NCBI GenBank assembly: GCA_029582265.1
Contig: CM055826.1
Coordinates: 36,836,127 to 36,900,126, forward strand
Source: Zoroaster sp. YZ-2022
Lineage: Eukaryota > Echinodermata > Asteroidea > Forcipulatida > Zoroasteridae
Direction: 5' to 3'
DNA: 64,000 bases
Position 1 is the stretch's first letter; the number at the start of each line of letters is the position of its first letter. The notes beneath the pieces are model-generated. The model had not been told where the DNA came from and made no database searches. It was given only the letters and a program-made list of their open reading frames with translations. Made by a program: the position numbers and the translations under genes. Shown here one piece after another: positions 1-12,200 of the stretch.

Positions 1-2399
1 TTTCCCATTTAAGAAGATTGTGTCCCAATGAAGAATACTGATGGACAATTGCAAGGTGCTCTTTTGTTTTGGCTTCAAAATAGTAGCACCATAGACCTAT
101 TGCCAGTTTATGTTTTATGGACTGAATCATTCCACTTTGACTGGGTACTGCAGTGCCTCATTGATTTTCATTTTTCACATGAATCTTTGGTATCAAAGTG
201 CACAGTTGTGTGAGACTAAAATGCAAAATCGGTGTGACATTGCAGTATGGCAGTGCACAGTTATGAATTAGTCTGTAGGACCTACTCCAAAAGTACATGT
301 GGTATAAAAAAAAATTATTATAAGATTCTATCACCATTAAACTTGGATTGGATTTCATTTGTTGTCATTGGGGGAGAAATCATAATTGCCGACACTTTGT
401 TAAAAAAAAAAAGAACTATCCCATTTCATACTTTAAAAATTATCAGGTAAGTATGAAAATAATAGTAAAACATGTTGTGTACATGGTTTGAGCATATGAT
501 GCTACGGTCAGAGACAGAATGGAGGGATTCATGAACTACTTTCTGTTATATGTGGATATGTGCGCGCTAAAAATCTTTATTATTATTATTATTATTATTA
601 ATTTTCACATGTACACAGTAACTTGATTGGATGAGATTAGGTTAGGGGTTAACACCAGTTTCATCTGATATTATTTTATCCTGTAGTTTTTCTCTTGGAA
701 ATCTTAACCCAAATCCTTACCTTAACCATAAATAATCTGGATGGGACGGTGGTCAGTGCTGCCTTTTGACACCATTCCCTGTGCATTTCATTTCATCTAA
801 TTACATGTAGTAGTACATGTGTTCTGATTGACAGATATTGGTTGCCCTATTGTGTCTCTGATTGTAGCATCAAATTGTGTTGAGTATTCAAATAAAATGT
901 TTCCTGTACATGTAGGTATAGTATAGCATAGGAGTTCACCGTCGAAGCATAATGCCGCATGCTTCAACACAATTTCAAGGCAACATTAACCCTAACTCCC
1001 TAGGCCCATTTCCTTACACATAACCTGAATCCTCCAAAATCCTTCAGTAGTAAAGCAAGCACATGACATGTATGCACACATGTGTTTCTAATATGTGATA
1101 CATGTACATGGCCAGGGACCCTCCCTGCATGCATGGAGCAATAAACAGTGTCCTCTGACCCAAGCACTGACCTTGCAATCACTACAACAAACATGGATGT
1201 ACATGTACCATGGAAGGACAAGTATGCCTAATAACCTCAATCCTCCAAAATCCTTCACTTTAGCAAAGAGCATGTAGCATGTAACCTCAATCCTTCAAAA
1301 TCCTTCACTTTAGCAAAGAGGATTTTGGAGGATTTGGAAAGGTTGAGGTTAAGGCACTTTGTATGTTTTGAAATTAGATCTGATCCATTCAATCCAAAGG
1401 CAGGAATTTTGAAATTGACATTAAGGCAAAAGTATTAGTAAGTAGCAAAAACAAATACAGTACAAGAAAATGCCTTCTATTTGATAACCAAGTGTGCTAG
1501 ATATTCACACACAAGGGTCATTCTCTTTGAACAAGCTAATTATGGCATACATCAATTTCCAAAATTGCCATCTTTGGTCTGAGTGGATCTTATCATGTCA
1601 CAAATGCAATGGACAATTATAGGCAAAATTCAGATGGTGGGCAAGTCCAAAATATCCCATATGTAACGTATATGCATTAGCTTGGACTTGCCCTGGTGTG
1701 TAATGAGGTTCATTGTATTGGATTTGACTTCTTGTATACATGAGTGATGGATAGGAATGGCTATGAGGGGAATGGAGGAGGCCATTACGTTTGTTGTTAT
1801 TAAAATTGCATACGGAAAATGGTGTTAAAAATTGAATGAGCACTGTTGTTGTGCAGCTGTTGTATTTGTAAAATTCCTATTTTTTTTCTTATAATTTTCT
1901 TGTGAAGCCCTATATTGGCCCTATATTTTAGAGAAAAAAATGCCCTATATTTATCCCTATTTTTTTGTTGCAAGAGACCACTTGAAGCCCTGTAAGAGCT
2001 TTATTTATTGATGGTAACCATGTCAGCTATAGATGATTGTCAATGGGCCATCAATTACCTACCAGAGACACTGGGATAAACCCTTACTCTTGCATAAGTG
2101 TTATTATGGGTTCTTGCATGCACTGATGTTTGTAGTACAAGCCTCCCGCTTAACGTCACATTTCACTGAAAGGTCTTCCAAGGTTAAGTAATAAATAAAC
2201 GACTTATTATAAATCTGTAATAGTTTTTATATAATATGAAGGCCCCAAATTATCAGCTATGCTGTATGGGTTACCCTTGTTAAAGATGGTTTTAAATAAT
2301 AAAAAAATAATAAAAATTCCATTGTATTAGCCACAAACCATTTCAAGGACTGTTTTTTCAGTTTTTGTATGGCTCATCCTATATCCTGTATCTTTGCAG
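1..2399. other. Intronic or upstream non-coding DNA of the 2400-3777 gene
   Basis: No exon is convincing here. A good donor-like site (CAG|GTAAGTAT, intron starting at 447) ends a 67-codon open frame in the same phase as the downstream exons, but no acceptor or coding signature supports it. A TTA microsatellite lies at about 576-600. The stretch 1861-1990 is rich in poly-T and CCCTATATTT-like repeats. The sequence is AT-rich with many ACATGTAC palindromes. Confidence 0.5.
986..1355. repeat. MITE-like hairpin repeat with AATCCTCCAAAATCCTT motifs
   Basis: The left side starts TTAACCCTAACTCCCTAGG at 986. The motif AATCCTCCAAAATCCTTCA and close variants occur near 1028, 1240 and 1287. The reverse complement (AGGATTTTGGAGGATTTGG) follows at about 1319-1337, then GGTTGAGGTTAAGG, so the right half folds back on itself. 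The start motif matches the terminal repeat of the TTAA-flanked element at 31106-31186, so these are probably relatives. The exact ends of this copy are uncertain. Confidence 0.55.
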
Positions 2400-2600
2400 G
2401 AGAGGTCTTGGAGACTACTCTGATGATGAAGACTACACCTTGCCCTCTGACCTCTCGCCCATTACAGGGGAAATGTCTTCATACACATATAACAGTGACA
2501 TGTCCGACACTAGTGCATTCATGCATGACATTACCTTGACTGGTGCAGGGCTGAGGGATCTTGATGTGACGACATTCAGTAAAAATGATTCCGTAAAAAA
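2400..2600 (+). CDS. Internal exon of an unidentified Ser/Thr-rich protein
   Basis: This 201-bp exon is preceded by a polypyrimidine tract and TTTGCAG acceptor (AG at 2398-2399) and followed by GTGAGT at 2601. It encodes an acidic, Ser/Thr/Asp-rich segment beginning GLGDYSDDEDYTLPSD and ending TFSKNDSVK, with an SP site (LSPITGE). Both flanking introns split the codon after its second base, so the exon is symmetric and joins the next one (2916) in frame. I do not recognise the family. The composition suggests a disordered, phosphorylated region. Earlier exons must lie left of the window or unseen in the first 2.4 kb. Confidence 0.72.
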
Positions 2601-2701
2601 GTGAGTTTTATTTATTTTTATTATACTGAAATGTGGAAAGCGTAATGATCTTGTGCCCACACAGGATTTTACTGGGAGGAATAAATATCCCAATTGAGCT
2701 A

Positions 2702-2820
2702 CCATTCTCCTGAAGACGATCGGAGCATACTGATCAAGTCAAGTTGTAACTCCAGTTCTTTTCAGAACTAAATACTACTCGATTAAAGATTTCACATGGT
2801 GTCACTGCAGTCTTTACTTT
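2702..2820 (+). mobile_element. Penelope-like element 3' terminal fragment in an intron
   Basis: This intronic stretch matches, with mismatches, the last ~120 bp of the Penelope-like element at 45337-46839: an ATTCTCCTGAAGACGATC block, then GTTGTAACTCCAGTTC, TTTTCAGAACTAA, and TTTCACATGGTGTCACTGCA followed by GTCTTTACTT. The first block is a decayed copy of the hammerhead-like motif seen at 46724, in which the GAAA box has become CAAG. It is a dead end-fragment inside the gene's intron. Confidence 0.65.
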
Positions 2821-2915
2821 ACAAGAAATGTAACAATTTTTTATTCAGTGTAACCAGAAACTGTCTCTCTTTTCAACATGCAAAATCTCAATATGTTAAC
2901 TGTTCCACTTTTCAG

Positions 2916-3113
2916 CAAAGATGTTCCAGCCATTAATACACTCAGCTTCAACTCTAAGACCCCTATGCCTTCATCCGCCTCGGCCCTTGGGTTTGGAGAC
3001 GTGAGCCATCAGGCCAACCCAGCCAAGATGAATCTTGACTCAGCCCTGGATGAGTTGCACATGGAAACACCATCACCTTGTAGATCAAGAGAAGGAACAC
3101 CCAACAGTACCAG
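2916..3113 (+). CDS. Internal exon of the same unidentified protein
   Basis: This 198-bp exon is bounded by CTTTTCAG (AG ends 2915) and CAG|GTAAAT (GT at 3114). Its first base completes the codon left open at 2600 and its last two bases open a codon completed at 3657, so phase is kept on both sides. The segment is Ser/Pro/Thr-rich (TPMPSSASALGFGD, METPSPCRSREGTPNS) with several SP/TP sites, as expected of a phospho-regulated disordered region. No catalytic domain is visible. Confidence 0.75.
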
Positions 3114-3656
3114 GTAAATAAGAGTTGGACCCTCCCAACATATATCCAGGGGTTCCCTTTTCAAAACATTTAACACATAGTAATGAAACAAAACTTAATT
3201 GGGTATGACCACCCTGTCCTTATCCCCTTCCCCGTCCTTGTTAGTATCATGAAAAAAGAGAGGTACACATAGTTAGCTTTTTCAAACCCCTTGTGTCGAG
3301 TACAAGCCTGGGATTTCTTGGGATTTTTTCAAGATTTTTTTTTTTATAAAAATCTCCATTTGCCTCAAAATGTTCTTGAAAGTAGCGAGTTAGCCCCCCT
3401 AGTTTCTTGTTTGTGGGGATGTGGAGAGTCTTGAAATCCTCCAAAATTAAACATCCAGGAGGTTCAGCGAGCTTTGTCCTCTAGACCAAAGGGAGACCCA
3501 GACCCGGTACCAATTTTTCAGGATTTTTTACTTTTGTCAAGTCACACCCCTGTTAACATTTAATATTGATTTAATGTTTTCTGGGGGTCATTCAGGCCTA
3601 AGAAACACATTTATTATTTGCTGTGGCCTTACACCTGTTCTGTAATTCTGTCTTAG

Positions 3657-3777
3657 TTCCAGACCCAGCACACCAGCTAAACGTCCGTGCAGTGGTTAGA
3701 CCAAGTTAGGTCAACCATGCCGATTGGCTAGCCCTCGGGGCTCTGACTTTTGCTTCCACCATGCAAATAACAAATAA
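3657..3777 (+). CDS. Terminal exon with in-frame TAG before a Cys/His-rich tail
   Basis: The acceptor TCTTAG (AG at 3655-3656) joins in phase to 3113. The exon reads SSRPSTPAKRPCSG, then TAG at 3697-3699. The same frame then stays open for 25 more codons to TAA at 3775-3777. The post-TAG peptide contains GQPCRLASPRGSDFCFHH, a C-x-C-x-FC-x2-H arrangement like the small C3Hc3H-type zinc motifs of chromatin proteins. Either the annotated protein stops at 3699, or the stop is read through, polymorphic or an error. Possible poly(A) signals lie at 3773 (overlapping the stop), 3831 and 4099. Confidence 0.65.
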
Positions 3778-4125
3778 ATGTAATGTAAGTACTATCTGAA
3801 AACAACCCAGAAATGAAGTTAATAAAATAAATTGTAATGAAATCATGCACATATTACTAAGATATTTCCTTTGCCACATGTGTTTACAGTCTATCATTGT
3901 TGAAGAGAAAAGTATTGTTTACTTGTTTCCTTAAAAGCATTATGAAAAAAGCAGAGTTTTGTATGAAAACAATTCAGTTAAATAAAATAGAAAAATTTAT
4001 TTGCACATTGCTTTGTTTAAATGTTTACTTTGAATTATGTAACATGATTGTGTTTTTATTTGAAATAATGTGTACTGGGGTTTTCAAAATATTGACTTAA
4101 TAAATACCTACATGTACATTGTAAT
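3778..4125 (+). other. Probable 3' UTR
   Basis: AT-rich sequence without coding potential follows the terminal exon. AATAAA hexamers occur near 3831, 3978 and 4099, the last followed about 20 bp on by a GT-containing stretch. I infer that transcripts of the upstream gene end by about 4125. Confidence 0.45.
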
Positions 4126-4527
4126 TCTGTATCAAATTGGATTTAAAACCTGTTTCTAAAAGTAAACATGACAACACACACAAAGACAGACCCGCACATG
4201 GACAAGTTTAAGATTTACAGTATTCAACAAAGTGTCATGGACAAAACCATGGAAACTGGTCATCAACTTGAATTTATTTGATTTATTAGCATGTCATTTC
4301 AGATTCATAATTTATATACAATTAGATAACCTTGGTTGTTCATACAATTCAATGCACCTTCTTCTTCTCTCATTTGACTAAGGCCTAGATTTCGACATTG
4401 AGGTGTGCCAGCCAGTCGGGAACGCCATCTTGGCATTTGGCGAGGGCTTCCATTCCCCCTGAAAGAATCTTCTTGGGCAGTTGACAACTATTCAGAATCT
4501 TGCGGGTACATTACAACCATTATATAT

Positions 4528-4528
4528 A

Positions 4529-4559
<31 letters not shown>

Positions 4560-4742
4560 ATGTATATTTATATATGTGTATATATATATATGTATATTTA
4601 TATGTATATATATATATGTATATTTATATGTATATATATATATATGTATATTTATATGTATATATATATATATATGTATATGTGTATATGTATATGTATA
4701 TGTGTGTGTATATATGTATGTATATATATATATATATATATC
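4528..4742. repeat. TATATG/TGTATA microsatellite
   Basis: About 215 bp of alternating TA and TG dinucleotides with a loose period of TATATATATGTATATT. It is open in three frames and gives spurious Tyr/Ile/Val-rich frames, which I do not count as genes. Confidence 0.95.
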
Positions 4743-4880
4743 AGTGCATAGAAAATTCTGGGGAATGATCCTATGGACCCCCGGGATTTATGCCCCTGGT
4801 CATTGGTCGATCTGGCACTGTCATAGCTGGACTACATAACAGGACGCCATAAGATTAATTTACCATGGCTGCGTACTAAT

Positions 4881-5474
4881 GTACGGAAGCGCATTGCTGC
4901 CAAATTGAAGGGTAAAAAAAATTGTAAGTAGTTCGAACGAGATACTAAGTCGTTTGAACGAGATAATAAGTTGATGGATTAACATGTCTAATAATTGGCT
5001 CAGGAATTTGAATACCCATACCCTTTTTACAGTTGCGAATGAGGGTAATGCCTGAAAGAATAACGAATGAGATCCCAGTATTATATTTAAAAATCAAGCT
5101 GCAATGTACTATTGAAAGTATTTTCCCCCGATATGTATTGGATGATATCCTGAAGGTATTCAACAACAAAGATTAAAATGAGACACAGGTGATTTTAAAA
5201 AAATATTTTTTTATCACTATTACATTTATTGCAGAAACTTTAACATTCAAGTTCCTTAGTCGCTTATTTGTGTTCGGTTCCCTGTTTGTTTGTTTGTTTG
5301 TTTGTTTGTTTGTTGGGGTGTTTAATTGTTTGTTTGTTTTGGTTGTCTGTAGTAGACAACTTATAGATAGTCCACAGCGGTGGATCAACTATTTCGTTGA
5401 TCGACTTAGTATCTCGTTCGAACGACTCAAAACAATTTTTTACCCTTCATTTTGGCAGCAATGCGCTTCCGTAC
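4881..5474. mobile_element. 594-bp element with ~45-bp terminal inverted repeats
   Basis: The left end GTACGGAAGCGCATTGCTGC, continuing CAAATTGAAGGGTAAAAAA, is matched in reverse complement by the right end, which finishes GCAATGCGCTTCCGTAC. A second inverted pair lies just inside (TTCGAACGAGATACTAAGTC near 4930, its complement near 5402-5425). No transposase frame is present; a (GTTT)n run sits at about 5283-5313. It fits a non-autonomous DNA transposon. No clear target duplication was found. Confidence 0.75.
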
Positions 5475-6200
5475 TTTAGAACCATTAATACAAGATCTAC
5501 ATTTTCACAATTCTACACTTGATGTGTCGATAAATCATTAACAACAAAAGAGTTGAAACGCGGAACAATGGATTTTGCTCCATCTCACTGCTAATGCTGA
5601 AAGGCAATTATTTATGCTCCAATAAATGCATTATTAATTTGTTCCAAATATGGGTTGGTTGTAATGGCTGCCTCAAATGGTAAATATCTTTGCTGGCCAG
5701 GTGTATTTGGTTGGTTGTTAATAATTTGTGTTAATAATTTGTGTTCATTGCTGTTGAACAACGATTACTTTTATCCACAATATATTGACAAAAACAAATT
5801 TATTTACAAGGAAACGATAATCTTGTGAAAAGGCGCAGTATTTTCTGCAGGAAAAATAAAATTACCGGTTTGGGGCGTGGCCACGACCAGATAAAGGACC
5901 GAGCTGAAGGCGACGTCCTTTATCGCTCTAGCCCACCGCTTTGCCCAAAATGGATCCAATAATAGCCCCACGGAGAGCCATCAGTTTTTGTTTACAACTG
6001 ATGGTTTGATGAGTAATTAAATGTTGAGAACTGTTGGTGAAGAAAAATTAATTAATAATATTGTTTTATTGCGACAAACCTTCAAATATAGTCAGCTGTT
6101 TTTCCCACGAGTGTCTAGTCATCACTGTCAATAAGTTTGTTAAGATAACCAAGCAACTCCGTGTCATGACGTCACGAAGAGAAGGATCAATAGGAACATT
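5475..6200. other. Non-coding DNA left of the satellite
   Basis: No gene is seen. A perfect 10-bp hairpin (GATAAAGGAC and GTCCTTTATC) lies around 5890-5925 beside a GGGGCGTGGCC box. The last 40 bp before the array include TGACGTCA. Confidence 0.5.
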
Positions 6201-9200
6201 TAAAGGGACACTATCATCATGATCAACAGGGCATGGAATCAGAGTGATAGTTTTAGATTAAAGGGACTATATCGTCATGATCAACAGTGCATGGAATCAG
6301 AGTGATAGTTTTAGATTAAAGGGACTATATCGTCATGATCAACAGTGCATGGAATCAGAGTGATAGTTTTAGATTAAAGGGACTATATCGTCATGATCAA
6401 CAGGGCGTGGAATCAGAGTGATAGTTTTAGATTAAAGGGACTATATCATGATCAACAGTGCGTGGAATCAGAGTGATAGTTTTAGATTAAAGGGACTATA
6501 TCGTCATGATCAACAGGGCGTGGAATCAGAGTGATAGTTTTAGATTAAAGGGACTATATCGTCATGATCAACAGGGCGTGGAATCAGAGTGATAGTTTTA
6601 GATTAAAGGGACTATATCGTCATGATCAACAGGGCATGGAATCAGAGTGCTAGTTTTAGATTAAAGGGACTATATCGTCATGATCAACAGGGCATGGAAT
6701 CAGAGTGATAGTTTTAGATTAAAGGGACAATATCGTCATGATTAGCAGGCGTGGAATCAGAGTGCTAGTTTTAGATTAAGGACTATATCGTCATGATCAA
6801 CAGGGCATGGAATCAGAGTGCTAGTTTTAGATTAAAGGGACTATATCGTCATGATCAACAGGGCATGGAATCAGAGTGCTAGTTTTAGATTAAAGGGACT
6901 ATATCGTCATGATCAACAGGGCATGGAATCAGAGTGATAGTTTTAGATTAAAGGGACAATATCGTCATGATCAACAGGGCGTGGAATCAGAGTGCTAGTT
7001 TTAGATTAAAGGGACTATATCGTCATGATCAACAGGGCATGGAATCAGAGTGATAGTTTTAGATTAAAGGGACAATATCGTCATGATCAACAGTGCGTGG
7101 AATCAGAGTGATAGTTTTAGATTAAAGGGACTATATCGTCATGATCAACAGGGCGTGGAATCAGACTGCTAGTTTTAGATTAAAGGGACAATATCGTCAT
7201 GATCAACAGTGCGTGGAATCAGAGTGATAGTTTTAGATTAAAGGGACAATATCGTCATGATCAACAGGCATGGAATCAGAGTGATAGTTTTAGATTAGGG
7301 GACTGTATCGTCATGATCAACAGTGCGTGGAATCAGGTGATAGTTTTAGATTAAGGGACTATATCGTCATGATCAACAGTGCGTGGAATCAGAGTGATAG
7401 TTTTAGATTAAAGGGACTATATCGTCATGATCAACAGGGCGTGGAATCAGAGGTGATAGTTTTAGATTAAAGGACTGTATCGTCATGATCAACAGGGCGT
7501 GGAATCAGGTGATAGTTTTAGATTAAAAGGGACTATATCGTCATGATCAACAGGGCGTGGAATCAGAGTGATATTTTTAGATTAAAGGGACTATATCGTC
7601 ATGATCAACAGTGCGTGGAATCAGGTGATAGTTTTAGATTAAAGGGACTATATCGTCATGATCAACAGTGCGTGGAATCAGAGTGATAGTTTTAGATTAA
7701 AGGGACTATATCGTCATGATCAACAGGGCGTGGAATCAGAGGTGATAGTTTTAGATTAAAGGGACTATATCGTCATGATCAACAGGCGTGGAATCAGAGT
7801 GATAGTTTTAGATTAAAGGGACTATATCGTCATGATCAAGGGCGTGGAATCAGAGTGATAGTTTTAGATTAAAGGGACTATATCGTCATGATCAACAGGG
7901 CGTGGAATCAGAGTGATAGTTTTAGATTAAAGGGACTATATCGTCATGATCAACAGTGCGTGGAATCAGAGTGATAGTTTTAGATTAAGGGACTATGTGG
8001 TCATGATCAACAGGGCGTGGAATCAGAGTGATAGTTTTAGATTAACGGGACTATATCGTCATGATCAACAGGGCGTGGAATCAGAGTGATAGTTTTAGAT
8101 TAAAGGGACTATATCGTCATGATCAACAGGGCGTGGAATCAGAGTGATAGTTTTAGATTAACGGGACTATATCGTCATGATCAACAGGGCGTGGAATCAG
8201 AGTGATAGTTTTAGATTAAAGGGACTATATCGTCATGATCAACAGGGCGTGGAATCAGACTGCTAGTTTTAGATTAAAGGGACTATATCGTCATGATCAA
8301 CAGTGCGTGGAATCAGTGTGATAGTTTTAGATTAAAGGGACTATATCGTCATGATCAACAGTGCGTGGAATCAGAGTGATAGTTTTAGATTAAAGGGACT
8401 ATATCGTCATGATCAACAGGGCATGGAATCAGAGTGATAGTTTTAGATTAAAGGGACTATATCGTCATGATCAACAGTGCGTGGAATCAGAGTGATAGTT
8501 TTAGATTAAAGGGACTATATCGTCATGATCAACAGTGCGTGGAATCAGAGTGATAGTTTTAGATTAAATGGACTATATCGTCATGATCAACAGTGCGTGG
8601 AATCAGAGTGATAGTTTTAGATTAAAGGGACTATATCGTCATGATCAACAGGGCGTGGAATCAGAGTGATAGTTTTAGATTAAAGGGACTATATCGTCAT
8701 GATCAACAGTGCGTGGAATCAGAGTGATAGTTTTAGATTAAAGGGACTATATCGTCATGATCAACAGTGCGTGGAATCAGAGTGATAGTTTTAGATTAAA
8801 TGGACTATATCGTCATGATCAACAGTGCGTGGAATCAGAGTGATAGTTTTAGATTAAAGGGACTATATCGTCATGATCAACAGGGCATGGAATCAGAGTG
8901 ATAGTTTTAGATTAAAGGGACTATATCGTCATGATCAACAGTGCGTGGAATCAGAGTGATAGTTTTAGATTAAAGGGACTATATCGTCATGATCAACAGT
9001 GCGTGGAATCAGAGTGATAGTTTAGATTAAAGGGACTATATCGTCATGATCAACAGGGCGTGGAATCAGAGTGATAGTTTTAGATTAAAGGGACTATATC
9101 GTCATGATCAACAGCTGGTGGAATCAGAGTGATAGTTTTAGATTAAAGGGACTATATCGTCATGATCAACAGTGCGTGGAATCAGGTGATAGGTTTAGAT

Positions 9201-12200
9201 TAAAGGGACTATCGTCATGATCAACAGTGCGTGGAATCAGAGTGATAGTTTTAGATTAAATGGACTATATCGTCATGATCAACAGTGCGTGGAATCAGAG
9301 TGATAGTTTTAGATTAAAGGGACTATATCGTCATGATCAACAGTGCGTGGAATCAGAGTGATAGTTTAGATTAAAGGGACTATATCGTCATGATCAACAG
9401 TGCGTGGAATCAGAGTGATAGTTTTAGATTAAATGGACTATATCGTCATGATCAACAGTGCGTGGAATCAGAGTGATAGTTTTAGATTAAAGGGACTATA
9501 TCGTCATGATCAACAGTGCGTGGAATCAGAGTGATAGTTTTAGATTAAATGGACTATATCGTCATGATCAACAGTGCGTGGAATCAGAGTGATAGTTTTA
9601 GATTAAAGGGACTATATCGTCATGATCAACAGTGCGTGGAATCAGAGTGATAGTTTTAGATTAAAGGGACAATATCGTCATGATCAACAGTGCGTGGAAT
9701 CAGAGTGATAGTTTTAGATTAAAGGGACTATATCGTCATGATCAACAGGGCGTGGAATCAGAGTGCTAGTTTTAGATTAAAGGGACTATATCGTCTCATG
9801 ATCAGCAGGCGTGGAATCAGAGTGCTAGTTTTAGATTAAAGGGACTATATAATTAGGTATGATCAACAGGGCGTGAATCAGACTGCTAGTTTTAGATTAA
9901 AGGGACAATATCGTTAAATGATCAACAGGGCGTGGAATCAGAGTGATAGTTTTAGATTAAAGGGACTATATCATTAAGTGATCAACAGGCGTGGAATCAG
10001 AGTGATAGTTTTAGATTAAAGGACTATATAGGTCGTGATCAACAGGGCGGAATCAGAGTGATAGGTTTAGATTAGGGGACTATATCGCCGTGATCAACAG
10101 GGCGTGGAATCAGAGTGATAGTTTTAGATTAAAGGACTATATCGTCGTGATCAACAGGGCGTGGAATCAGACTGCTAGTTTTAGATTAAAAGGGACTATA
10201 TTCGGTGATCAACAGGGCGTGGAATCAGAGTGCTAGTTTTAGATTAAAGGGACTATATCGTCGTGATCAACAGGGCGTGGAATCAGAGTGCTAGTTTTAG
10301 ATTAAAGGGACTATATCGTCGTGATCAACAGGGCGTGGAATCAGAGTGATAGTTTTAGATTAAAGGGACTATATCGTCGTGATCAACAGGGCGTGGAATC
10401 AGAGTGCTAGTTTTAGATTAAAGGGACTATATCGTCGTGATCAACAGTGCGTGGAATCAGAGTGCTAGTTTTAGATTAAAGGGACTATATCGTCGTGATC
10501 CAATGTGTGGGAATCAGAGTGCTAGTTTTAGATTAAAGGGACTATATCGTGATCAACAGGCGATGGAATCAGGTGCTGGTTTTAGATTAGGGACTATAGG
10601 TAGGTGATCAACAGGCGTGGAATCAGAGTGCTAGTTTTAGATTAAAGGGACTGTGGTGGGTGATCAACAGGCGTGGAATCAGAGTGCTAGTTTTGGATTA
10701 AAGGACTATATATGGGATAGGTGATCAGACGGTCAGGAGTGGAATCAGAGTGCTAGTTTTAGATTAAGGGGACTATATCGTCGTGATCAACAGGGCGTGG
10801 AATCAGAGTGATAGTTTTAGATTAAAGGGACTGTAATATCGTCGTGATCAACAGGCGTGGAATCAGAGTGATAGTTTTAGATTAAAGGGACTATCGTCGT
10901 GATCAACAGTGCGTGGAATCAGGTGATAGTTTAGATTAAAGGGACTATATCGTGCGTGATCAACAGTGCGTGGAATCAGGTGATAGTTTAGATTAAAGGG
11001 ACTATATGGTCATGATCAACAGGCGTGGAATCAGAGTGATAGTTTTAGATTAAAGGGACTATATCGTCATGATCAACAGGCGTGGAATCAGAGTGATAGT
11101 TTAGATTAAAGGGACTATATAAATCATGATCAACAGTGCGTGGAATCAGAGTGATAGTTTTAGATTAAAGGGACTATATCGTCATGATCAACAGTGCGTG
11201 GAATCAGAGTGATAGTTTTAGATTAAAGGGACTATATCGTCATGATCAACAGTGCGTGGAATCAGAGTGATAGTTTTAGATTAAAGGGACAATATCGTCA
11301 TGATCAACAGTGCGTGGAATCAGAGTGCTAGTTTTAGATTAAAGGGACTATATCGTCATGATCAACAGGGCGTGGAATCAGAGTGCTGGTTTTTAGATTA
11401 AGGGACTATATCGTCATGATCAACAGGGCGTGGAATCAGAGTGCTAGTTTTAGATTAAAGGGACTATATCGTCGTGATCAACAGGGCGTGGAATCAGACT
11501 GCTAGTTTTAGATTAAAGGGACAATATCGTCGTGATCAACAGGGCGTGGAATCAGAGTGATAGTTTTAGATTAAAGGGACTATATCGTCGTGATCAACAG
11601 GGCGTGGAATCAGAGTGATAGTTTTAGATTAAAGGGACTATATCGTCGTGATCAACAGGGCGTGGAATCAGAGTGATAGTTTTAGATTAAAGGGACTATA
11701 TCAGGTGATCAACAGGGGCGTGGAATCAGAGTGATAGTTTTAGATTAAAGGGACTATATCGTGATCAACAGGCGGTGGAATCAGACTGCTGGTTTTAGAT
11801 TAAGGGACTATATCATTAAGTGATCAACAGGGCGTGGAATCAGAGTGCTAGTTTTAGATTAAAGGGACTATATCGTCGTGATCAACAGTGCGGGGAATCA
11901 GAGTGAGAGTTATATAATAAAGGGACTATATCGTCGTGATCAACAGTGGAATCAGAGTGCTAGTTTTAGATTAAGGACCTATATCATCGTGATCAACAAG
12001 GGGCTGGAATCAGAGTGCTAGTTTTAGATTAAAGGGACTATATCGTGATCAACAGGGCGTGGAATCAGGTGCTAGTTTTAGATTAAAGGGACTATATCGT
12101 AAGTGATCAACAGGGCGGAATCAGAGTGCTGGTTTAGATTAAAGGGACTATATCGTCGTGATCAACAGGGCGTGGAATCAGAGTGCTAGTTTTAGATTAA

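Noticed and set aside
247..446. Candidate exon ending at a good donor (CAG|GTAAGTAT) in the right phase
   Set aside because: No acceptor with a pyrimidine tract and no coding character; the frame includes poly-A and poly-T runs.
4405..4839. 144-codon open frame
   Set aside because: Almost wholly translated TATATG microsatellite.
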